NCBI GenBank assembly: GCA_028284445.1
Contig: JANQRS010000010.1
Location: 34,990 to 98,989, forward strand
Length of the DNA stretch: 64,000 nucleotides
Source of the DNA: Calditrichia bacterium
GTDB taxonomy: Bacteria; Calditrichota; Calditrichia; RBG-13-44-9; J075
Reading direction: 5' to 3'
Numbering within the stretch: position 1 is the first letter of the stretch; the number at the start of each line of letters is the position of its first letter. The position numbers and the translations under genes are program-made. Positions 27,507 to 36,111 of the stretch are shown piece after piece. The notes beneath the pieces are model-generated. The model was not told the origin of the DNA. It made no database searches and saw only the letters and a program-made list of their open reading frames with translations.

Positions 27507-28355
27507 TTGCACTTGAGACTCGAAGACGCTTACAGCTACTGCAAGGAAATTACGACGCGCCACTATGAAAATTTTCCTGTCGCCAGTGTTCTCCTGCCGC
27601 GCGCACTCCGCAAACACATTTATCCGATTTATGCCTTCGCTCGCCACGCGGATGATCTTGCAGATGAGCACAATGACCGTCCCGGGCTACTGGAATGGCG
27701 CGAGCAGCTTCATCGTTCCATTGCCGGTGATGCTGAAGACCCGATTTTCCTTGCCCTTGCCGACACCATGGAAAAATTTGATCTGCCGGGAAAGCTCTTT
27801 GACGATTTAATCTCAGCCTTTCTGCAGGATTTGGAAAAATCACGCTATCAGGACCTTGACGATCTCGACAATTATTGCGAAAGATCGGCCAATCCCGTTG
27901 GCCGCCTGATATTGCTTCTGCATGGGTATCGTGATGAACAGCTATTTGCCTATTCCGATCATATCTGTACGGCATTGCAGCTGACCAATTTTTGGCAAGA
28001 TGTGACGGTTGACCTGAAGAAAAACCGAATTTACGTGCCCGGCAATTACCTCGAGCAATTTCATGTGATGGAAGCAGAGTTTTACGAGGCGACAGCAAGT
28101 CCTAACTTTGTTTCGTTGATGACAGCGCTTGTAGCCGAAACACGCCAACGTTTTCGTGCCGGCTTGCCATTGCTGCGCCACCTTCACCGACGATTACGCT
28201 GGGAATTAACTTTTACCGTTGCCGGTGGTATGGCAATTCTCTCGAAAATTGAACAAAATGGCTTCAATGTATTGCAATCCAGACCGACACTTTCTAAAAC
28301 AGACTGGCTAAAAATCAGCTTCCGATTATTCACCTCACAACCGGGTTACGCATGA
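27507..28355 (+). CDS. hpnC: hydroxysqualene synthase HpnC
   Basis: A 282-residue all-helical prenyl synthase that converts presqualene diphosphate to hydroxysqualene. Asp-rich motif DDLAD (first), NFWQDVTVD (second), HYENFPVASVLLPRALRKHI at the N-terminus and the text ICTALQLTNFWQDV are typical of HpnC, in contrast to HpnD next to it. The start is a TTG (27507) preceded only by GGGAAA; a second TTG two codons on is equally possible. Overlaps hpnD by 4 bases (ATGA). First step gene of an hpnCDE squalene operon. Confidence 0.88.
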   Translation: MHLRLEDAYSYCKEITTRHYENFPVASVLLPRALRKHIYPIYAFARHADDLADEHNDRPGLLEWREQLHRSIAGDAEDPIFLALADTMEKFDLPGKLFDDLISAFLQDLEKSRYQDLDDLDNYCERSANPVGRLILLLHGYRDEQLFAYSDHICTALQLTNFWQDVTVDLKKNRIYVPGNYLEQFHVMEAEFYEATASPNFVSLMTALVAETRQRFRAGLPLLRHLHRRLRWELTFTVAGGMAILSKIEQNGFNVLQSRPTLSKTDWLKISFRLFTSQPGYA

Positions 28356-29194
28356 ATACATCATCCAGCGATCAGCAAATCACTTTTGAGAGCAAGAGCA
28401 GTTTCCTCTATTCGTTTTTCTTTCTGCCAAAGGAAAAACGCCAGGCAATCTACACCTTGTATGCCTTCTGTCGGCAAACCGACGATATCGCCGATAACAT
28501 AAGCCCAATGGAAAACCGCCGTGATCACCTGAATAGCTGGGAAGCGGAGCTGAAAAACTGCTTTACGAAGCGAGTATCCAATTATTTTGACACCCTGCGG
28601 CATGTCGCGGAACGCTTCAAAATTCCGGTCGATCTCTTTCTGGAGCTCATTGCCGGTGTACGTATGGATCTGGACAATCTCGACTACAAGTCGTTTGAAG
28701 ATCTTAAGCTCTATTGTTATCGCGTCGCATCGATTGTTGGCTTGATGTGTATTCAAATTTTTGGATATCGAGATCCGATTATTAAAAAATATGCAGAAAA
28801 CCTGGGAATTGCCTTGCAACTCACCAACATCATTCGCGATGTCGGCACAGATGCTCAAATGGGTCGTCTCTATTTGCCTCGCGAAGAGTTACGGCAGTTC
28901 AACGTCTCAGAACAACAGATTATGAGTGCACAACATAGCCCGGAATTTGAAAAGCTGATGGCCTTTCAATCACAAAGGGCCCGCCATTACTACAGCCTTG
29001 CAGAAGATTGCCTGCCGCCGAATGAGCGAAGAAATATGCTGGTTTCGGAAATCATGAAGAGCGTCTATTTCCACCTTCTGAACAAAATTGAGTCGCGCAA
29101 TTACGACGTCCTGGAAAATCGCATCCGCCTGTCTACGCCAAACAAGTTCTGGATTACGGCACGCACCGTCTCCACTATCAAATTATTTGGATAA
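28352..29194 (+). CDS. hpnD: presqualene diphosphate synthase HpnD
   Basis: A 280-residue squalene/phytoene synthase family enzyme joining two farnesyl diphosphates. SKSSFLYSFFFLPKEKRQAIYTLYAFCR, Asp motif DDIADN and second motif NIIRDVGTDAQMGRLYLP are diagnostic for HpnD/CrtB-like synthases; the paired HpnC and HpnE point to HpnD, not phytoene synthase. Overlaps hpnC by 4 bases and is followed by hpnE after 8. Confidence 0.9.
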   Translation: MNTSSSDQQITFESKSSFLYSFFFLPKEKRQAIYTLYAFCRQTDDIADNISPMENRRDHLNSWEAELKNCFTKRVSNYFDTLRHVAERFKIPVDLFLELIAGVRMDLDNLDYKSFEDLKLYCYRVASIVGLMCIQIFGYRDPIIKKYAENLGIALQLTNIIRDVGTDAQMGRLYLPREELRQFNVSEQQIMSAQHSPEFEKLMAFQSQRARHYYSLAEDCLPPNERRNMLVSEIMKSVYFHLLNKIESRNYDVLENRIRLSTPNKFWITARTVSTIKLFG

Positions 29195-29202
29195 AGCCTC
29201 AC

Positions 29203-30555
29203 GTGTCCCGAGCACAAACTGCCACAGGCTATCACCCAATTATTATTGGAGGTGGTGTCGCCGGATTAGCTGCAGCTGTAGCAGCCTGCCGTCGAGGACA
29301 GCGCCCACTTGTGCTGGAAAAAGGTGTTCAGGCGGGCGGGCGGGTGCGTTCAACTTTTGCCCGCGACGCCAAACAGATAATAGATAACGGCCAACACGCA
29401 CTCGCCGCGAGCTATCACTTCACATTGGACATGCTGAAGACAATCGGCAGCGATCATCTGCTCGAGACGCAAGCGGGTCTCAGCGTAAACTATCTTATAC
29501 CGGGTAAACAGTCATTTCATTTTCGCAGCTGGCGATTGCCGGCGCCGCTACACTTTGCCTTGCCGCTGTTGATCCAGGGACCGCTAAGCAATGCGGATCG
29601 CCGGCAACTCATTCGCTGGGGCCTCAATTTCAGAAAAGCAGATCCTGAACAACTACGCAGCCTTACAGTGGCAGACTGGTTAGAAGCGAGCGGCACAACC
29701 AGCAATCTGACAGATCTACTTTGGGAACCGATTACGCTCGCCACTCTCAACACATCAACGGCAACAGCAAGTGCTTATCTTTTACACCGGGTATTGGTAC
29801 AGGCTTTTCTTGCCAGTCGTGCAGCAGGCAGCCTTGTTTTGCCGGGAGCGTCTTTGGATGAGATTTTTGCCCGGCCGGCCTGTCGCTATATCGAGCGCAA
29901 CGGCGGAGCCGTTCATACGCGACAGGGAGCAGCAAAATTAAATATTCAGGACGGCCGTGTTCATTCTGTTACCACCGCCAACGGCGAGAATATTGCCGGA
30001 CAAAGCTTCATCTCTGCCCTTCCACCAAAAGCGCTTTGGCGATTACTGAAAAGCAGTGATACCGATCTTGCAAAAGGATTCACATATCTTGATCAATTCG
30101 ATTATTCCCCAATCATCACCATCTATTTCTGGCTCGATAAACCGCTAAAGTTGCAGTTTCCCGCCGCTTTGGTTAACTCTCCTATTCAATGGATATTTAA
30201 ACTACCGAAGGCTATGGAGAATACCTTGCATGGCTACAGCATCGTGATCAGTGCTGCGGACAAAGAGGCGCAGATGGATGTCTCAGAGCTGCTTGGCCTG
30301 GCAGTCAGCGAAATCGAAAAATATACCGGCATTCACCTGCGGAACGATCTCGGCATGGATGCAGCTAAAGTGATAAAGGAGAAGTCCGCAACGATTGATC
30401 AAACCCCTGCATCACTTGCCCGCCGTCCGGGCTACCGGACAAACGTCCGTAATTTCTTTCTTGCCGGTGATTGGGTCGATACCGGCTTACCGGCAACCAT
30501 TGAGAGTGCGGTGCAGAGTGGCGTTGAGGTGGTGGAACTGATAGGAGATGGGTGA
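29203..30555 (+). CDS. hpnE: hydroxysqualene dehydroxylase HpnE
   Basis: A 450-residue FAD-dependent enzyme that reduces hydroxysqualene to squalene. GTG start at 29203. The dinucleotide motif IIGGGVAGLAAAVA, then VLEKGVQAGGRVRS and a C-terminal FAD-binding FLAGDWVDTGLPATIESAVQSG are the amine-oxidase/phytoene-desaturase fold, and the order after HpnC and HpnD gives the name. The last gene of the operon; no squalene-hopene cyclase follows within the window, so the end product (hopanoid or C30 carotenoid) is open. The TGA lies at the edge of a GATGCT(A/G) heptad pair. Confidence 0.88.
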   Translation: MSRAQTATGYHPIIIGGGVAGLAAAVAACRRGQRPLVLEKGVQAGGRVRSTFARDAKQIIDNGQHALAASYHFTLDMLKTIGSDHLLETQAGLSVNYLIPGKQSFHFRSWRLPAPLHFALPLLIQGPLSNADRRQLIRWGLNFRKADPEQLRSLTVADWLEASGTTSNLTDLLWEPITLATLNTSTATASAYLLHRVLVQAFLASRAAGSLVLPGASLDEIFARPACRYIERNGGAVHTRQGAAKLNIQDGRVHSVTTANGENIAGQSFISALPPKALWRLLKSSDTDLAKGFTYLDQFDYSPIITIYFWLDKPLKLQFPAALVNSPIQWIFKLPKAMENTLHGYSIVISAADKEAQMDVSELLGLAVSEIEKYTGIHLRNDLGMDAAKVIKEKSATIDQTPASLARRPGYRTNVRNFFLAGDWVDTGLPATIESAVQSGVEVVELIGDG

Positions 30556-30567
30556 TGCTAGATGCTG
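30554..30567. repeat. two GATGCTN heptads overlapping the hpnE stop codon
   Basis: GATGCTA and GATGCTG followed by GAAGC; the TGA (30553-30555) overlaps the first unit. The same unit followed by GGAAGC ends the large array at 52327-52403. A CATCCCCCT half of the dispersed palindrome family follows at about 30575. Confidence 0.65.
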
Positions 30568-30618
30568 GAAGCAAACATCCCCCTGGAACACCAGAGATAA
30601 AGCGACACAGCGCCGGCG

Positions 30619-31560
30619 TCAGTCGTCCAGCAGACACGCAATCATCAATGGTAGCATAATTTCATGATGCCCAACAAAGTAGTAGCCTTTGCCGCCGGTC
30701 ATGGTAGGTCGGAACTTGACATTCTCCGTTGGCCGGTAGTGGCGAATCATATCAAAAACGGCTGTGTAAAATCCATGTGCCGGATGATCAAGATTTCGTA
30801 CGACGGTTAGGGCCTTGAGGAAGACCTCCGGCATGATCACCGCTGATCCGACGTTTAACACGATGCTGCCGGCTTTCAAAGTGGTTAGGGATTGTGTAAA
30901 GAGCTGAAAATCAAGCAGGGACTTTTCGCCAAATACCGCACCGTCGAGGTTAGGGTGCTGATGGATGATTTCTGTTCCTAGGGCCGGGTGGATGGAAATC
31001 GGGACGCCTTCCGCTACGCAGGTCGCAAGCAAGCTGAGGTCCCTGTTCCGGGCGTTAGCAGCAAGCAACTTCTCCCCCACCGCTTCTCCATAGCCTTTGT
31101 CGTTGCCGCCATTATCGTTCAATGCCCCATTAATAAATTCCGCGGTCTCAGCGGCCATGCCAAAAGACCCGTCCTGTAAGCCGGCAGCGACATCTTCGCT
31201 GGTAATGCCCCACATAGCAATTTCGGTATCATGAATGACCCCGGCGCCGTTCATGGCCAGATGGGTAATAATGCCGCGCTTGATCAACTCGATAATCAAC
31301 GGGCTCATGCCCACTTTGATCACATGGGCCCCCATCATCCACACAACGCTATTCTTATCAGCAATGGCCTGCCGAAAATGCCCGACAAACTCGCGAAAAT
31401 CGGCGCCAACGAGAATATTGGGCAGCGCATCCAGCAACTCGCTCACACTCGCGTTGGCAGTTAGCGGTTTGGCAAAGTCGCTGGTTTTGACTTTACTAAA
31501 CCGCTCGTTAATACTGTAGGTAGAAATTTCGTCGAAGGTCAGTTTCTTGAAGCGTGACAT
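30619..31560 (-). CDS. conserved protein of uncertain function, weakly deoxyhypusine-synthase-like
   Basis: A 313-residue cytosolic protein with strong conserved-looking blocks: WMMGAHVIKVGMSPLIIELI, then HLAMNGAGVIHDTEIAMWG, SEDVAAGLQDGSFGMAAETA, HPALGTEIIHQHP, VLNVGSAVIMPEVFLKAL and HHEIMLPLMIACLLDD. The glycine-rich strand-loop pattern suggests a Rossmann-type enzyme. The arrangement faintly recalls deoxyhypusine synthase, but its lysine motif is not seen, so I do not assign that reaction. It lies 14 bases after the DUF3108 gene and is convergent with hpnE. Confidence 0.7.
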   Translation of the reverse strand: MSRFKKLTFDEISTYSINERFSKVKTSDFAKPLTANASVSELLDALPNILVGADFREFVGHFRQAIADKNSVVWMMGAHVIKVGMSPLIIELIKRGIITHLAMNGAGVIHDTEIAMWGITSEDVAAGLQDGSFGMAAETAEFINGALNDNGGNDKGYGEAVGEKLLAANARNRDLSLLATCVAEGVPISIHPALGTEIIHQHPNLDGAVFGEKSLLDFQLFTQSLTTLKAGSIVLNVGSAVIMPEVFLKALTVVRNLDHPAHGFYTAVFDMIRHYRPTENVKFRPTMTGGKGYYFVGHHEIMLPLMIACLLDD

Positions 31561-31574
31561 GGCTGGCTTTCCGG

Positions 31575-32516
31575 TTATCGTCGTTGCGCCGTAATAGGGC
31601 GATTGACGCCCTCAATTCGTTCCAATTCAGTTGTGATTGATCCCACGGCAATTTTCGACTTCATCTGCACCGGGATTTTGCGCTCATCATCTGTCAACCA
31701 AACCCACATCTTCCCCTTTTGCTGAAAAATTGCATCTCCCTGCAAGCGTGGTTGAATGACGATGCAATCAAATTCACCTGCTTTGACCTTAATGCGTTCG
31801 CGCTTCTGGATGATGACCTGCAGATCATAGATCTTTTTATTATCATGGTTGGTCAGATAGATCGGCTCCCCCACCTCCAGGCGCTGGGTTCGTATATAGT
31901 AAAAGGATCCTAATACGTCCAAAACATACTGAGGTATGTCGATTTTGAAGTTGTCCTGCTTTCTGACGCGCAAGGGCTCGTCTTTGTGATAGCGTATGGT
32001 TGTTACATCAGCTGCGCCCCGCTCCTGGTCATAGTTGACCAGCAGATCGTATTTATAACCGCCCTCGCGCAGGCGTTTGTTAAACCGCCATGAGAACATG
32101 CCATTGACATCCAGAAATGTCTCAACTTCATCTCGCACCTTATAAAAGGGGTCAAAACCGCGGCTGCTACGAGCAGTTGTTATGACATGATAGGCGGAGA
32201 TGGAATCTTCAAGCGTGACCAGGTCCCGCACTTCCATTACCGCTGTTCCGGCCCGAATTATCCCGTAGCGAATTGCAAATGTCAGTTTTTCCCCGACGTC
32301 GAAAGCCTGGTTCATGACCCGTCTATCAAGGACTCGCAGCGTGGTTGTATCAGCAGCTGAAGTATCACTATCTATCACCATGCTGCTGTCGGCTACAACT
32401 TTATCAGCAACTGTTTCCTGGGCAAAGAGTGCAGCCGGGCTGCCCATCAAAAGCAGCCATAAGAAGCATGCCAGGTATTTGTATGGCAATCGACCTATAT
32501 CAATACGTTCTATCAT
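31575..32516 (-). CDS. secreted DUF3108 family protein
   Basis: A 313-residue protein from the start at 32516, which is followed by a signal peptide (YLACFLWLLLMGSPAALFAQ). The rest is the DUF3108 domain: VGEKLTFAIRYGIIRAGTAVMEV, then RFNKRLREGGYKYD, and the C-terminal VKAGEFDCIVIQPRLQG with KMWVWLTDDERKIPVQM. These are periplasmic, antiparallel-beta proteins of unknown role common in the FCB group. The earlier Met at 32564 would bury the signal. It is upstream of, and probably cotranscribed with, the 30619 gene. Confidence 0.85.
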   Translation of the reverse strand: MIERIDIGRLPYKYLACFLWLLLMGSPAALFAQETVADKVVADSSMVIDSDTSAADTTTLRVLDRRVMNQAFDVGEKLTFAIRYGIIRAGTAVMEVRDLVTLEDSISAYHVITTARSSRGFDPFYKVRDEVETFLDVNGMFSWRFNKRLREGGYKYDLLVNYDQERGAADVTTIRYHKDEPLRVRKQDNFKIDIPQYVLDVLGSFYYIRTQRLEVGEPIYLTNHDNKKIYDLQVIIQKRERIKVKAGEFDCIVIQPRLQGDAIFQQKGKMWVWLTDDERKIPVQMKSKIAVGSITTELERIEGVNRPITAQRR

Positions 32517-32678
32517 TCCTAATCCTAAAAAATTCCAATGGTAACTATCTCGGCGTTGTATCATACCAATATAATCGATGCATCATGATCAATACACCAA
32601 TTTATTTTTCTATGTACGGCGATTATTACACGATGTGAATGGTGGAAAGTTCAGAACGACGATGTTGGAAAGGAGTGA

Positions 32679-34175
32679 TCAGGGGATCAGCAGCGCCTTG
32701 ATTTTCTCGACGTTGGCTTTCAGGACCGGATTCCTGGCAAGATCCTTTTTCACCTTATTGCAGGCATAGAGAACCGAGGCGTGATGCAGGTTGGAGAAGT
32801 GATAACCGATACTGCTTAATGAGTCACTAGTAAGTTCACGGCAGAGATAGATAGCAATCTGGCGGCCTTTGACGATGCGCTGCTTACGCGAAACACCTTG
32901 TAGAATGTCGATCGGGAGGTCAAAGAAGTCCGCTGTAGCACGGCAGATCTCACTGATGCCAATTTCGCGTCGTCCCGGCGCCATGACGCCTTGCAAGGAC
33001 TCATCCGGAGAAATCTGCGAAACGATATAGCGGATGTCGTTCAGCCCAAGACTGCCACCAAGCAAAGAAATTTGCGCAACGATGCGGATAAGCACAGCAC
33101 GCAACTGATGCATATTACTGCCAAGGTTTTCGGCGAGAAATTCAATCACCGGCTCCTCGAGCTGAATCGCATGCTTCTCGGTGTATTGGCGGATCAGGTT
33201 TTCACGTGTGCGAATGTCATTCGGGGCAAGGTCTGCAATCAGGCCCTTCTGGAATGAAGATACCAACCGCTCGTTGAACAGCTTCAACTTGCCTGGCGCA
33301 ACATTGCTGGTGATGATCACCTGGGCTTTGCGCTTCAGAAGCTCATTTATAATGAAGAGCAGATTTTCCTGTGACTTGGTCTTGTTAGCCAGGAACTGCA
33401 CGTCTTCAAGCATGAACACTTTGCAGGTGAGGATCTTTTGCATAAAACGATCCATCCGATTGCCCTGAACAGCATTAACATATTCATGAAGAAAGCGCTC
33501 ACTGCTAATCATGTAGCACTTTGCGGAACCGTTTTGCTCCAGGATCGTATTTCCTATGGCATTGGTCAGGTGAGTTTTACCGGAACCAGCCGCTCCGTGC
33601 AACACAAGCGGATTGTAAGGATTTGCACCGGGATTCCCGGCAACAACCTCGGCCGCCTTAACAGCCAGCTTGTTGCCGGCGCCTTCAACAAAGCTTGCAA
33701 AGGTCAGGTCAGCATCAACACCCGAGTTGCTATGATCAACAGCCGCAGGCAGTTGAACAGTGGGTTCTACCGACGGTGCAGCAACATCAACCTTTTCCGT
33801 GGCAGGTATTTCAGTTAAGTCTTCACGGGTTGGGGCAATGAGGAATTCGATGACTGCATGTTTGCCGAACACATCTTTAACTACGCTACGCAGGGTGGTA
33901 CCATAATGAGAGTCGATCCATTCGAAGAAGAAGCGGGAGGGAACACGGAGTATGAGAACATTCTTAATGAAGGACACCGGAATAATCGGCAGGAACCAGG
34001 TCTGGTATGTTTGCTCAGGCAAATTTTGCTTTACTTCCAACAGACATTTGTTCCATGTTTCACGAACACTGGATCCGGTGGGAGCGGCCTTGGCAGAGAC
34101 ATCGGTTCCTTTACCGACCATGCCTATGGTGACGGAATGAGCATGACTCACGGCGTAGTTCACCCTAGTTAGCAT
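32679..34175 (-). CDS. dnaA: DnaA-like replication initiator, strongly divergent
   Basis: A 498-residue protein with all four DnaA domains: domain I (WNKCLLEVKQNLPEQTYQTWF), a linker, AAA+ domain (Walker A GAAGSGKTHLTNAIG, Lys200; Walker B MLEDVQFLANK) and a C-terminal helix-turn-helix. Several key positions differ from the family. The box VII arginine finger is Ser307 (SSFQKGL for SRFxxGL), the sensor-II Arg is His356 (SNMHQLRAVL for SNVRELEGAL), and the DNA-binding signature is LHHASVLYA (His464-Ser467) where RDHTTVLHA is usual. It is either a fast-evolving initiator or a paralogue with another role. Start uncertain: 34175 has no SD; Met at 34121 is an alternative. No dnaN or gyrB nearby. 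Confidence 0.8.
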   Translation of the reverse strand: MLTRVNYAVSHAHSVTIGMVGKGTDVSAKAAPTGSSVRETWNKCLLEVKQNLPEQTYQTWFLPIIPVSFIKNVLILRVPSRFFFEWIDSHYGTTLRSVVKDVFGKHAVIEFLIAPTREDLTEIPATEKVDVAAPSVEPTVQLPAAVDHSNSGVDADLTFASFVEGAGNKLAVKAAEVVAGNPGANPYNPLVLHGAAGSGKTHLTNAIGNTILEQNGSAKCYMISSERFLHEYVNAVQGNRMDRFMQKILTCKVFMLEDVQFLANKTKSQENLLFIINELLKRKAQVIITSNVAPGKLKLFNERLVSSFQKGLIADLAPNDIRTRENLIRQYTEKHAIQLEEPVIEFLAENLGSNMHQLRAVLIRIVAQISLLGGSLGLNDIRYIVSQISPDESLQGVMAPGRREIGISEICRATADFFDLPIDILQGVSRKQRIVKGRQIAIYLCRELTSDSLSSIGYHFSNLHHASVLYACNKVKKDLARNPVLKANVEKIKALLIP

Positions 34176-34809
34176 GAGCTAGTTTTTTGAGAAATTCCAA
34201 ATTCTTTGTTATGGGAATTTGAAAACACGTTCAACATTCGGTGGCTGCGATAGCCATAATGAAGTGCATTAAGTATAACGAAATGCAGATGACAAAACCA
34301 AACGAATTGGGCAAAAAAATGTAAAAATTTTTCATACTAAATGGTTTCACGTAAAACAATAAGTTTATCGAATGTTTAATATGGACTTAGAGCAAAAAAA
34401 AGATTTTGAAAAGTTTTCTTTAATCTACTTGCAATCAGACTGAAACATACTTAAACTTTAAGGCTTTACTAAAATCTAAGATTGGGAGACTGTTTTTTAT
34501 TCACTCTTGTGAAATTTACCTCTTGAGATCCCAATTCCCCTAACCCCTTTTTATTGCATAAACTTAGCCACCAAGAGTCCATTCTACTCTCCCGTCTTTC
34601 ATTGAATAATCACATATTCACCTTTATTCTGATGGCCTGTGAATCCCGCTTGAAGATCGCTTTTTGAGCGCAATAATATACACTCGCTGTTTTCACAAAA
34701 AAGAAATGCGACATAAGCCCTTAAAAAACAGGCATTCACGTCGCATTAATTCCAGTGACAAAAAATCGCTTGGTGAGCGATCACAAAAAAACTGCCGAAA
34801 TCAAATCCC
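34176..34809. other. 634-base AT-rich gene-free region upstream of dnaA
   Basis: The longest gap in the window. It is clearly more AT-rich than its surroundings and holds A/T runs and several short stems, including ATCGCT-TGGTG-AGCGAT near 34767 and AATGCGAC/GTCGCATT arms (34707-34749 region). No exact TTATCCACA box is visible; the nearest is TTATTCACT at 34497. It could be a replication origin or simply a long regulatory gap; the sequence alone does not decide. Confidence 0.35.
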
Positions 34810-36108
34810 TTACTCGTACTCTACATAGTAGTATTCGGGATGCAGCTCATAATTGCCAAAGCCGGTACGGTCAATAAAAAGAAAGCTCTTCCGGTTATCG
34901 TAATATCGCCATATCACATACGGATATGACCCCGCCTCAAAAGGATGATGCTCAACATCGTCCGGTTGACCGAATTTGATGAAGATACGTCCACGATCTG
35001 TAAACCAGCCACTTTCGCCGCTAATCGAGAATTGTTGGTTGCTGTAGCCAACCCGCCGATAATACTCCTTCATCAACTCATTTTCCTCGGTGCTGGGGTT
35101 CGGATCGCGGGATTCCCAGAAGCGTTTAAAGAAGGCCTTTTTTTCCGCAAACGGCTGCTTCAAAAAGAAGTTAATGGAATCATTCTTGGCAATGTATTTT
35201 AGCTGCTTAATCGCCAAATTCAGGTCTTTCTGTGAGTTGGGTAAAAACTCCCAAAAAAACTGAAAAAGCGCTCCGTTTGATATTTTGGTCCCGCCGGAGT
35301 TTAGGGCCACCTGCATGTAATAGCGATTCTTGTTGAAGTAATAGCGGTTCAAGCGAATGTAATGGGTGGCATACTGTTCCGGTGAGGCAATCTCCAGCTG
35401 GTTCTGCAAAACCACCAGGTCATACTCATCCCTGACAACGTAATCAATTGTCAAAGGCTGCCCTGGTGTTGACGTATAGCTGTTGAAAACAGCATAGATG
35501 GATTCGCCGTCGCTGCTAAAGCTGTTTTCAAGGGCCGGATCAAAATCGACAATGCGCCCCTGCTCGTCTTTCTCGAACTGATTGAAGAAGAGGATATCGC
35601 TGATCATCAGCTTGGCATCGCTGGCAACGGCGCCTTCACTTGAAAGCACGCCGAATTTCTTTCTGGCAGATGTTTGGCCGCTGGAGTTCATATCCCGCAG
35701 CGTGATCAGAGCTTCATATTCCCCTGCCTCAATCGGTATCTCCGTGATCAGGGTGTTGACAATACTTTTTGCATTTGTGCTTTCGTAATCCTTCATCAGG
35801 AATGACTCAGTCAGAGTTCGGCTAACGCCGAAGTCGGAGTCTTTGCTGGAGACCATCACTTCAATCTGCACTTCAGCGCGATAGCCGCTGTCAACCTGCA
35901 GGAAGGTAAGATTGTCATTTACGATCTGGATATAAACACGGGTCAGACGCTGGTTGCCGTCTTCGCTGAAGGTAGAGAATATTTTGCTGCTAAAATAAGG
36001 AAGCCCCGGCGCCCTTAGCTGTTGCCTGACACCCGTTTGAGCACATAAAATTGTGGCTAACAGGGTAATTGTCACTAGTGACGCCAAAATGAACTGAAAA
36101 CGTTTCAT
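34810..36108 (-). CDS. secreted GWxTD domain-containing protein
   Basis: A 432-residue protein with a signal peptide (FQFILASLVTITLLATILCAQ). N-terminal beta-sandwich (~30-290), then the C-terminal GWxTD domain (SGESGWFTDRGRIFIKFGQPDDVEHH), preceded by the conserved FWESRDPNPSTEENELMKEYYRR. This domain is found in Acidobacteria, Calditrichota and relatives, function unknown. It ends with PYVIWRYYDNRKSFLFIDRTG and an acidic tail. Last gene of the long minus-strand run, 3 bases after rimO. Confidence 0.9.
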   Translation of the reverse strand: MKRFQFILASLVTITLLATILCAQTGVRQQLRAPGLPYFSSKIFSTFSEDGNQRLTRVYIQIVNDNLTFLQVDSGYRAEVQIEVMVSSKDSDFGVSRTLTESFLMKDYESTNAKSIVNTLITEIPIEAGEYEALITLRDMNSSGQTSARKKFGVLSSEGAVASDAKLMISDILFFNQFEKDEQGRIVDFDPALENSFSSDGESIYAVFNSYTSTPGQPLTIDYVVRDEYDLVVLQNQLEIASPEQYATHYIRLNRYYFNKNRYYMQVALNSGGTKISNGALFQFFWEFLPNSQKDLNLAIKQLKYIAKNDSINFFLKQPFAEKKAFFKRFWESRDPNPSTEENELMKEYYRRVGYSNQQFSISGESGWFTDRGRIFIKFGQPDDVEHHPFEAGSYPYVIWRYYDNRKSFLFIDRTGFGNYELHPEYYYVEYE

Positions 36109-36111
36109 AGA

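Noticed and set aside
34497..34515. Pair of DnaA-box-like sequences
   Set aside because: TTATTCACT and the neighbouring TTGTGAAAT are each imperfect and isolated; not enough for an origin call.
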